From: a bacterium (Candidatus Gribaldobacteria) CG07_land_8_20_14_0_80_33_18
GTDB taxonomy: Bacteria; Patescibacteriota; Minisyncoccia; Minisyncoccales; CG1-02-41-26
Direction: 5' to 3'
Assembly (NCBI GenBank): GCA_002779425.1
Contig: PEWP01000016.1
Span: forward strand, 1-5,261
DNA length: 5,261 nt
Shown: in pieces, positions 1 to 5,261 of the stretch
How positions within the stretch are numbered: the first letter of the stretch is position 1
Layout: the number at the start of each line of letters is the position of its first letter
Notes under the pieces: model-generated
The model's database searches: none
Told to the model about the DNA's origin: nothing
What the model saw: the letters and a program-made list of their open reading frames with translations, nothing else
Made by a program: the position numbers and the translations under genes

Positions 1-115
1 CTACAAAAATACAGATTTCCCAGAATCTTTTAAGGCAGAAAAACAAACTTTAACTATTCCTCTTTTTGCTATGATGACCAAAAAAGAGCAGGACTACGTT
101 ATTAGAAGTTTATGA
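1..115 (+). CDS. DegT/DnrJ/EryC1-family sugar aminotransferase, C-terminal fragment
   Basis: The window opens inside a gene whose frame starts at base 2 and ends at the TGA at 113-115, leaving 37 visible residues. They contain FPESFKAEK, then LTIPLFAMMTKKEQDYVI, then RSL at the end. This is the usual tail of PLP-dependent DegT/DnrJ/EryC1/StrS aminotransferases: a segment ending in a Leu-Pro pattern, then 'MT.eeq..Vi'. The family transfers an amino group, usually from glutamate, to a keto-sugar nucleotide in the cytoplasm, giving amino sugars for surface glycans. The catalytic lysine and the rest of the protein lie upstream, so the sugar and the attack position (C3 or C4) cannot be told. The stop overlaps the next start codon (ATGA, 112-115), which suggests translational coupling. 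The family call rests on a short tail, but the fit and the setting agree well. Confidence 0.8.
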   Translation, partial: YKNTDFPESFKAEKQTLTIPLFAMMTKKEQDYVIRSL

Positions 116-1902
116 GAGAGTTTTATCAAAAGAATAAATTTTTAATTTTAGTTATTTTTTTTGCTTTGGTTTTTCGAATGGGAATTTTATTTTTTACTTC
201 TGATTTCTCGGTTTTTAATTTCCCAGACGAAGCAACTTATGATAATTTTGGCTGGTTGCTTGCTCAAAAATGGCAGGGTGGAGGGGATTTTAATATTATT
301 AAAGAAACAAGTCATATCCAAATTGGTTATTATTATTTTGTGGCAGCGATTTATTTTATTTTTGGCCACGAGCCAATTATGGTTTCTCTCGTCAATATAA
401 TTTTAGGGATTTTAGCCGGCTTATTGCTTTATTTTTTAAGCCGAGAGATTTTTTCGGAAAAAACAGCAAAAATTGTTTTGATTTTGTCTTTATTTTGGCC
501 CTCCATTGCTTTTTGGTCAACCCAAAATCTTAAAGACACGCTTCTTTTATTTTTAATGGCAGCGCTTGCTTTATTGTTTTTAAAAATTCTTAACCGAGCA
601 CATAATTCTTTATGTGCTACGGTTTATCTTCTGGGCTTTTTAATTTGTTCGGTTGCTCTTTTAAGTATGAGGGCTTATACTTTTTTGCTTTTTGCCGGTT
701 CGTTGGCGCTCGGTTATTTGATTATCGGTTTTAGAAAGTTCAATAAACGCGCGATATTTGCCGGCATATTGCTCATCGTTTTATTAAGCTCCGTTGTTTT
801 ATTTCTATCCCAATTCAAAAATCTTCAATGGAATTATTTGACCAAAATAAATTTAAATACGCTTGATTTTATAAGGAAAAGTACGGTTTTGGGCGGTTCT
901 TCTTTTGGTCAAAATATTGAATATCGTTCTTGGGGCGATGTGTTAGCGTTTTTACCGATGGGACTCGCTTACGCTATTTTTTCGCCTTTTCCTTGGCAAT
1001 TTAAAGAAGGCGGACTTTTTAAATTGGCAGTACCGGAAACAATTTTATGGTATTTAGTTTTATTTTTTTTAATCTACGGAATTTATTTGGCAATCCGCAG
1101 CAAAAAATTAGAAGGTTGGTCTTTTATTATTTTTATAGTTATTGCCTTTTTAACTTTTGCTTTATTTCAGGGCAATATCGGCAGTTTATTCCGCCAAAGA
1201 GCTCAAGTTTGGTTTTTCGGCTTTATTTTTGCCGGTTATGGTTTTTCGGCTTTTTTGGATTCCAAAAACTATTGTTTTAAAAGGGGCCTTGATATTTTCC
1301 TTTCAATTATTGGTTTGATTTTAACTTCTCCGATATTTTTAATAGTTTCTCTTTTTATTTTATTAGATGACGGCAGACCAATTTTTTATCGCTCGGAACG
1401 AGTTGGCCTTAACAATAAAAAATTTAAAATGTATAAATTTAGGACAATGAAAATAAACAGAGATGATATTCCTGATTTTGAATATACTCCGGAAAACGAC
1501 CCCCGGGTAACTAAGATTGGAAAGTTTTTAAGAAGATTCACTTTAGATGAAGTTCCTCAATTTATCAATGTCTTAAAAGGAGAAATGAGTATGGTTGGTC
1601 CCCGACCCAGTTTTCCTTTTAGATTTTTAGATAACCCTGTTAAATATAAAAAAAGGCATTCAATGAAGCCGGGTCTTACTGGCTGGCAGCAGGTTAATGG
1701 CCGGAATACTTTGGAATGGGGGAAAATAATAGAATTAGATAATTTCTATGTTGCTCATTGGTCAATTGGCTTGGATTTCAAAATAATTTTAAAAACAATT
1801 TCTGTTGTTTTAAGCGGAAAAGGGCAATATGCTTCCGAGAATCTTTATAAAGACGCAGCCAAAAGTTTCAAAGAATACGTCGATAAAAGCGAAGCTAACT
1901 AA
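112..1902 (+). CDS. Fused GT-C-like membrane glycosyltransferase and phosphoglycosyltransferase
   Basis: This 596-residue protein has two parts. Residues 1-383 are very hydrophobic, with about 12 likely membrane segments (roughly 9-28, 70-85, 89-110, 118-136, 142-160, 168-186, 187-206, 213-233, 275-292, 310-327, 336-354, 364-382). An acidic PDEATYD motif (D39, E40) follows the first segment, with WSTQNLKD at 135-142 and GNIGSLFRQR at 354-363, as in GT39/ArnT-like GT-C enzymes that use polyprenyl-phosphate sugars. Residues 389-573 match the bacterial sugar transferase family (Pfam PF02397; WcaJ/PglC core): membrane helix 392-417, KFRTM 442-446, catalytic-type LDEVPQ (D479-E480), VGPRP 495-499 and KPGLTGWQQVNGR 519-531. 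That domain moves a sugar phosphate from a nucleotide sugar to undecaprenyl phosphate at the cytoplasmic face. An even segment count leaves it correctly cytoplasmic. WcaJ proteins normally carry four helices plus a Rossmann-like domain here, so the long N-terminus is unusual. ATG 112 is chosen because it overlaps the upstream stop and precedes helix 1; no strong ribosome binding site is visible. The PGT call is firm; the GT-C call is moderate. Confidence 0.88.
   Translation: MREFYQKNKFLILVIFFALVFRMGILFFTSDFSVFNFPDEATYDNFGWLLAQKWQGGGDFNIIKETSHIQIGYYYFVAAIYFIFGHEPIMVSLVNIILGILAGLLLYFLSREIFSEKTAKIVLILSLFWPSIAFWSTQNLKDTLLLFLMAALALLFLKILNRAHNSLCATVYLLGFLICSVALLSMRAYTFLLFAGSLALGYLIIGFRKFNKRAIFAGILLIVLLSSVVLFLSQFKNLQWNYLTKINLNTLDFIRKSTVLGGSSFGQNIEYRSWGDVLAFLPMGLAYAIFSPFPWQFKEGGLFKLAVPETILWYLVLFFLIYGIYLAIRSKKLEGWSFIIFIVIAFLTFALFQGNIGSLFRQRAQVWFFGFIFAGYGFSAFLDSKNYCFKRGLDIFLSIIGLILTSPIFLIVSLFILLDDGRPIFYRSERVGLNNKKFKMYKFRTMKINRDDIPDFEYTPENDPRVTKIGKFLRRFTLDEVPQFINVLKGEMSMVGPRPSFPFRFLDNPVKYKKRHSMKPGLTGWQQVNGRNTLEWGKIIELDNFYVAHWSIGLDFKIILKTISVVLSGKGQYASENLYKDAAKSFKEYVDKSEAN
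592..624. repeat. Imperfect 33-base palindrome inside the membrane glycosyltransferase gene
   Basis: Bases 592-605 (aaccgagcacataa) pair with 610-624 (ttatgtgctacggtt). There is a perfect 9-bp inner stem, a 4-base loop (606-609, ttct), one bulged A at 619 and a further 5-bp outer stem. The whole is 33 bases, or 11 codons, and encodes residues 161-171 in a predicted loop between membrane segments 5 and 6. No convincing target-site duplication flanks it. It could be a chance structure, an mRNA hairpin, or an old palindromic insertion like the one in the downstream amidotransferase gene; the two share no sequence. Confidence 0.5.
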
Positions 1903-1911
1903 ACTTAATTT

Positions 1912-3843
1912 ATGTGCGGAATAGTAGGAATTTACAATTTAAATAAAAAACCAGTATCAGAGAAAATTCTTAAGGAAATGACAAATACGATGGTTCATCG
2001 CGGGCCAGATGACCAAGGAATTTTTATTGATAAAAATATCGGTTTAGGCCATCGCCGGTTAGCGATTATTGATTTATCAAAAACTGCCCATCAGCCAATG
2101 CCAAATGAAAATGATTCGCTTTGGCTTGTTTATAATGGTGAGATATATAATTTTTTAGAGCTTAAAAAAGATTTAATAAAAAAAGGGCATCGTTTTAAAT
2201 CTAAAACAGATAGTGAAGTAATTTTACACAGTTATGAAGAAGAGGGGATTGATTGCGTTAAAAAATTTAATGGAATGTTTGCTTTTGCTCTTTGGGATAA
2301 GAAAAATGAAACCCTGTTTTTAGCCAGAGACCGCTATGGCATAAAACCTCTTTATTATTATCAGAATAAAAATGTTTTTCTTTTTGCCTCAGAAATTAAG
2401 GCGTTTCTAAAACATCCGGAGTTTAAAGTTGATTTAGATTTAGAGGCGCTTTACGAATATTTTACTTTTCAGAACACTTTCAGCTATAAAACCCTTTTTA
2501 AAGGAGTAAGAATTTTGCCTCAAGGAAGTTTTCTTGAAATTTCTCTAAAAAATAAACCCTGTGAAATAGCGGCTTCGCCGCTCCCGCCTTCGGCGGGATT
2601 TCAACAGGGTAAACCAGAGTTTCACCTTCAAAAATATTGGGATTTTCATTTTGAAGAAGATAAAAACATAAAAGATGAAAGAGAGTATATAGAAGAAATA
2701 GACCGACTTTTTAAACAAGCGGTAAAACGACAATTAATTTCCGATGTAGAGATTGGCTCATATTTAAGCGGAGGCATTGACTCCGGTTCAATTACATCAA
2801 TTACCGCTCAATCTTTCCCTAATCTTAAAACATTTTGCGCCGGCTTTGATTTGAATTCCGTTTCAGGGATTGAATTATCCTGTGATGAGAGAAAGAAAGC
2901 AGAACGCTTATCTTATCTCTATCAAACCGAACATTATGAAACAGTTTTAAAATCAGGAGATTTAAAGAGATGCTTGCCTTCTCTTGTCTGGCATTTAGAA
3001 GATTTAAGAGTAGGGCAGAGTTATCCCAATTTTTATATTTCAAAACTTGCTTCTCGTTTTGTTAAAGTTTGTTTATCAGGCGCTGGAGGCGATGAACTTT
3101 TTGGGGGTTATCCTTGGCGATATTACCGAACATTAAAAAGTGAAAATTTCAACGATTATATTGAAAATTATTACCAATATTGGCAGCGGCTTGTTCCCAA
3201 TTCTGTCTTAAAAGAATTATTTTCTCCGGTTGCCAAAGAGGTCAAAAATGTCTGGACTCAGAATATATTTAAAGATGTTTTTAAAGAACAAAAATTAGTG
3301 TTTAAAAAACCGGAGGATTATATTAATTCCTCTTTATATTTTGAAGCAAAAACATTTTTACACGGACTTTTAGTGGTAGAAGATAAATTAGCGATGGCCC
3401 ATAGTTTGGAAGTTCGACTTCCGTTTTTAGATAACGATTTGGTGGATTTTGCGATGAAAGTGCCAATAAAATTAAAATTAAAAAATATAGAAGAAGTTTT
3501 AAAATTAGATGAAGATGAATTAGCGAAAAGAGAGAGTTATTATCGAAGAAGCCGGGATGGTAAAATTATTTTAAGAAAAGTTCTTAGCAAATATGTCCCC
3601 AATGAAATAGTTGAGCAGGAAAAACAGGGTTTCAGCGGACCTGATGCTACTTGGTTCAGAGGAGAAAGCATTGATTATGTAAAAGAATTGCTTTTAAATA
3701 AAAAAGCGAATATTTATAATTATTTTAAATATGATATAGTGAAAAATCTTCTGGAAGAACACTTTAGCGGCAAGCAGAATCGCCGACTTTTCATCTGGTC
3801 GCTTTTGTGTTTTGAATGGTGGAATAAAATATTTAGAAAATGA
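1912..3843 (+). CDS. asnB: Glutamine-hydrolysing asparagine synthetase-like amidotransferase
   Basis: The 643-residue protein has both domains of class II AsnB enzymes. The N-terminal glutaminase begins MCGIVGIYN, with Cys2 as nucleophile once Met1 is removed. It continues with HRRLAIIDLS (47-56), YNGEIYN (74-80), TDSEV (99-103), FNGMFAF (119-125) and ARDRYGIKP (138-146). The C-terminal synthetase domain has the ATP-pyrophosphatase loop SGGIDSG (286-292), SGAGGDELFGGY (389-400) and LEVRLPFLD (499-507). Such enzymes release ammonia from glutamine and channel it to an AMP-activated carboxylate. Canonical AsnB makes asparagine, but homologues in glycan clusters are often thought to amidate uronic acids, which the setting favours here. 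A391 sits where E. coli AsnB has Glu348 in SGEGSDE, another hint that the substrate may not be aspartate. Residues around 215-233 come from an inserted palindromic element in the interdomain linker; without it the length is 624. The start is fixed by MCG. Nine bases separate it from the preceding gene, and no clear Shine-Dalgarno is seen. Confidence 0.93.
   Translation: MCGIVGIYNLNKKPVSEKILKEMTNTMVHRGPDDQGIFIDKNIGLGHRRLAIIDLSKTAHQPMPNENDSLWLVYNGEIYNFLELKKDLIKKGHRFKSKTDSEVILHSYEEEGIDCVKKFNGMFAFALWDKKNETLFLARDRYGIKPLYYYQNKNVFLFASEIKAFLKHPEFKVDLDLEALYEYFTFQNTFSYKTLFKGVRILPQGSFLEISLKNKPCEIAASPLPPSAGFQQGKPEFHLQKYWDFHFEEDKNIKDEREYIEEIDRLFKQAVKRQLISDVEIGSYLSGGIDSGSITSITAQSFPNLKTFCAGFDLNSVSGIELSCDERKKAERLSYLYQTEHYETVLKSGDLKRCLPSLVWHLEDLRVGQSYPNFYISKLASRFVKVCLSGAGGDELFGGYPWRYYRTLKSENFNDYIENYYQYWQRLVPNSVLKELFSPVAKEVKNVWTQNIFKDVFKEQKLVFKKPEDYINSSLYFEAKTFLHGLLVVEDKLAMAHSLEVRLPFLDNDLVDFAMKVPIKLKLKNIEEVLKLDEDELAKRESYYRRSRDGKIILRKVLSKYVPNEIVEQEKQGFSGPDATWFRGESIDYVKELLLNKKANIYNYFKYDIVKNLLEEHFSGKQNRRLFIWSLLCFEWWNKIFRK
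2553..2615. repeat. In-frame palindromic element with three-way-junction symmetry
   Basis: A 55-base symmetric unit (2556-2610) lies inside the amidotransferase gene. Outer arms 2556-2567 (accctgtgaaat) and 2598-2610 (atttcaacagggt) form 12 base pairs with one bulged A at 2603 or 2604. Enclosed and directly abutting are two hairpins, each with 6 pairs and a TTC loop: 2568-2582 (agcggcttcgccgct) and 2583-2597 (cccgccttcggcggg). The 30-base core is 80% G+C in an AT-rich gene. A 6-base direct repeat, taaacc, lies at 2553-2558 and 2610-2615, spaced by 57 bases, and resembles a target-site duplication that overlaps the outer arms. The element encodes the low-complexity stretch CEIAASPLPPSAGFQQG (217-233) between the glutaminase and synthetase domains. 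I infer a small non-autonomous palindromic element of the REP or Rickettsia-palindromic-element kind; no second copy is present here to prove mobility. Confidence 0.8.
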
Positions 3844-3846
3844 TTT

Positions 3847-4419
3847 ATGTCTAAAAAAAATATTAAAAATGAATTAATTGAATTTCATAACGTTCTTAGA
3901 AAAGAAATGAAAAAAAATTGGAAAAGAAGTTTACCATTAGATGAGATGCTTTTTGACCGCTGGGAAAAAGCAAAATTTTTAAACTTTGGTAAAAAAACAA
4001 GCATCTATCAACACTCTCTTATTTATGGCAATGTTAAGGTTGGCAAAAATACTTGGATAGGTCCTTTCACTATTTTAGATGGTAGTGGCGGTCTTGAGAT
4101 TGGCTCCTATTGCAGTATTTCAACCGGCGTTCAAATCTATACCCATGATACGGTAAAATGGGCTGTTTCCGGCGGAAAACATAAATATGAATATGAAAAA
4201 ACTAAAATAGGAAATTGTTGTTGTCTTTGTCCAAATGTCGTTGTAAAAAAGGGAATAAAAGTTGGAGACCATTCAGTAATAGCTACCAATAGTTTTGTAA
4301 ATAAAAATATCCCTCCTTATTCAATTGCTGCCGGTAATCCGGCAGAAATAATTGGTCGGGTGGTTATCAAAAAGAACGGAAAAGTTGATTTTATTTATTC
4401 TAAGGAGAATAAAAAATGA
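3847..4419 (+). CDS. Hexapeptide-repeat (left-handed beta-helix) sugar acyltransferase
   Basis: The 190-residue protein has a charged N-terminal helix region (1-45, including LFDRWEKAKFL) followed by a left-handed beta-helix built from hexapeptide turns. Turns are visible at about 59-76 (YGNVKVGKNTWIGP), 83-97 (LEIGSYCSISTGVQI) and 119-156 (TKIG to KGIKVGDHSVIA). YTHDT carries H100, the likely catalytic base. The end has the IPPYSIAAGNPA signature (155-166) of WbbJ/Maa-type acetyltransferases. These act as cytoplasmic trimers and move an acetyl or other acyl group from an acyl-CoA to a sugar hydroxyl or amino group. Beside a sugar aminotransferase, N-acylation of its product is attractive but unproven; O-acetylation is equally possible. 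Residues 122-130, GNCCCLCPN, are unusually cysteine-rich. The start lies 3 bases after the amidotransferase stop and in the same frame; ATG 3847 keeps the whole conserved N-terminus. No Shine-Dalgarno is evident, so translation probably depends on the gene before it. Confidence 0.9.
   Translation: MSKKNIKNELIEFHNVLRKEMKKNWKRSLPLDEMLFDRWEKAKFLNFGKKTSIYQHSLIYGNVKVGKNTWIGPFTILDGSGGLEIGSYCSISTGVQIYTHDTVKWAVSGGKHKYEYEKTKIGNCCCLCPNVVVKKGIKVGDHSVIATNSFVNKNIPPYSIAAGNPAEIIGRVVIKKNGKVDFIYSKENKK
4402..4407 (+). promoter_or_regulatory. Shine-Dalgarno site for the methyltransferase gene
   Basis: The sequence aaggag lies inside the end of the acyltransferase gene, 8 bases before the ATG at 4416. It is the only textbook ribosome binding site in the window. 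With the ATGA overlap, it fixes the start of the last gene, which might otherwise be missed because it has no stop inside the window. Confidence 0.85.
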
Positions 4420-5261
4420 ATTTAGATAAAAAACAAAAACAAACTAATGAGTGTTTTTCCTATAAATGGACAAAAAGAAAAACATATGAAAGCAAATTTT
4501 TGAAAGAAAGAACCTACCAATGGTTAGTTAAAAAATATTTTGGTTCAGAAAAGGAAAAAAGAAGATTTCTAAAAAACCTTAAAGGCAAAAAACTGCTTGA
4601 TGCCGGGTGCGGAAGCGGTTTTTCAACGCTAATTTTATTTGGAAAGCATCTAAACAATGTAGATTATTTGGGTGTTGATAATTCTGATGCTGTGGATATT
4701 GCCCGAAAAAGATTCAAGGAATTAGGAATTCACGGCAATTTTAAAAAAGCCGACATAGCCACAATGAAGCTTAAAGATAAATTCGATGTCATTTTTTGCG
4801 AAGGAGTGCTGCACCATTGCTCAAACCCATTTAAGGCGTTTAAAAATCTCATCAATCATTTAAAAAGAGGAGGCCTTATTATGTTTTATGTTTATAGAAA
4901 AAAAGCGCCAATTAGAGAATTTACTGATGATTTTGTTCGAGAAAAACTTAAACCCCTTGATAATAACCAAGCTTGGGGAAAACTGATGCCTTTAACAAAA
5001 TTAGGAAAAGTTTTGGGAAATTTGAATATTAAAATAAAAATTAATGAAGATATAGAATTACTTGAAATTCCCAAAGGAAAATATAATCTTCAAAGATTTT
5101 TTTATTGGTTTTTTATAAAGATGTTTTACGACAAGAACCTTTCTTTAGAAGAAATGAACCACATAAATTTTGACTGGTACCGGCCGTTAAATTGTTATCG
5201 CTTCCTTTCCAGAGAGATAGAAAAGTGGCTTCAGAAATTGAAATTAAAGAAAAAACGTTTT
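4416..5261 (+). CDS. Class I SAM-dependent methyltransferase, 3' end cut by the window
   Basis: An open frame of 282 codons runs from the ATG at 4416 to the last base without a stop. The start overlaps the acyltransferase stop (ATGA, 4416-4419) and has a good Shine-Dalgarno. The fold is a Rossmann-type class I methyltransferase. Motif I is LLDAGCGSG (residues 60-68), which binds S-adenosylmethionine. The acidic residue after strand 2 is D88 in GVDNS. FDVIFCEGVLHH (123-134) matches the Methyltransf_11/12 type, and LKRGGLIMFYVY follows. The N-terminus (ECFSYKW) and late FDWYRPLNCYRF (about 252-263) resemble methyltransferases found in O-antigen and capsule clusters. The last visible residues form a lysine-rich helix, so probably only a short C-terminal piece is missing. 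It most likely O- or N-methylates a sugar or glycan end; the acceptor cannot be inferred. The family is clear and the substrate is not. Confidence 0.88.
   Translation, partial: MNLDKKQKQTNECFSYKWTKRKTYESKFLKERTYQWLVKKYFGSEKEKRRFLKNLKGKKLLDAGCGSGFSTLILFGKHLNNVDYLGVDNSDAVDIARKRFKELGIHGNFKKADIATMKLKDKFDVIFCEGVLHHCSNPFKAFKNLINHLKRGGLIMFYVYRKKAPIREFTDDFVREKLKPLDNNQAWGKLMPLTKLGKVLGNLNIKIKINEDIELLEIPKGKYNLQRFFYWFFIKMFYDKNLSLEEMNHINFDWYRPLNCYRFLSREIEKWLQKLKLKKKRF

Noticed and set aside
1903..1911. A promoter in the gap before the amidotransferase gene
   Set aside because: Only 9 bases are available, and the AT-rich coding sequence gives -10-like strings everywhere, so none can be supported.
2556..2610. 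The palindrome as a transcription terminator or tRNA-like gene
   Set aside because: It lies inside an intact, conserved reading frame, no T-run follows either GC-rich hairpin, and at 55 bases with only two inner arms it lacks tRNA features such as an anticodon arm and T-loop.
2545..2733. Short open frame on the minus strand across the palindromic element
   Set aside because: It is an antisense shadow of the amidotransferase gene; its translation resembles no family I know and no start signal is seen.
4328..4345. A 7-bp stem (ctgccgg / ccggcag) with a TAAT loop in the acyltransferase gene
   Set aside because: It falls on the codons of the conserved AAGNPA motif, so protein conservation explains it; there is no flanking repeat.
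113..4419. Recoding of TGA as glycine or tryptophan, as in some candidate-phylum lineages
   Set aside because: Reading through the TGA at 113 or 4417 meets another stop within a few codons, and all three TGA codons sit exactly at the expected family C-termini, so TGA acts as a stop.
4892..5074. Short open frame on the minus strand within the last gene
   Set aside because: It lies opposite the methyltransferase frame, whose motifs and ribosome binding site show the + strand is the coding one.

Overview
This window reads as the middle of a surface-polysaccharide (exopolysaccharide or O-antigen-like) biosynthesis operon from an AT-rich bacterium. All coding is on the + strand and almost nothing is intergenic. 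Five genes follow one another: the tail of a DegT/DnrJ/EryC1-type sugar aminotransferase (1-115), a large membrane protein joining a GT-C-like glycosyltransferase region to a phosphoglycosyltransferase (112-1902), a class II glutamine-dependent asparagine-synthetase-like amidotransferase (1912-3843), a left-handed beta-helix acyltransferase (3847-4419), and a class I SAM methyltransferase that runs off the right edge (4416-5261).

Junctions are a 4-base ATGA overlap, a 9-base gap, a 3-base gap and another ATGA overlap, so one co-transcribed and partly translationally coupled unit is likely. I see no promoter, terminator, RNA gene, CRISPR array or transposase, and no gene-free stretch above 9 bases.

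A plausible joint role is as follows. The aminotransferase makes a nucleotide-linked amino sugar. The phosphoglycosyltransferase domain puts a first sugar phosphate on the lipid carrier. The GT-C-like region adds or transfers a sugar on the outer face. The amidotransferase, acyltransferase and methyltransferase decorate the glycan or its precursors. The families are clear from motifs, but the substrates cannot be read from the sequence.

The most unusual item is a compact palindromic element inside the amidotransferase gene (2553-2615). It has a 12-bp outer stem enclosing two GC-rich 6-bp hairpins with no unpaired base between them, so it could fold as a three-way junction. It is flanked by a 6-bp direct repeat, and removing one repeat unit (57 bases) leaves the frame intact and restores an ordinary-looking protein. 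It therefore looks like a small mobile palindrome that inserted in frame at the linker between the two enzyme domains. A second, simpler imperfect palindrome of 33 bases lies in a predicted loop of the membrane protein (592-624).

Taxonomy is uncertain. The AT-rich coding, tight packing and a hairpin of the cccgcc-ttc-ggcggg type inside a gene would suit a Candidate Phyla Radiation (Patescibacteria) genome, but no marker gene here proves that. TGA is used as a normal stop, which argues against the lineages that read TGA as glycine.
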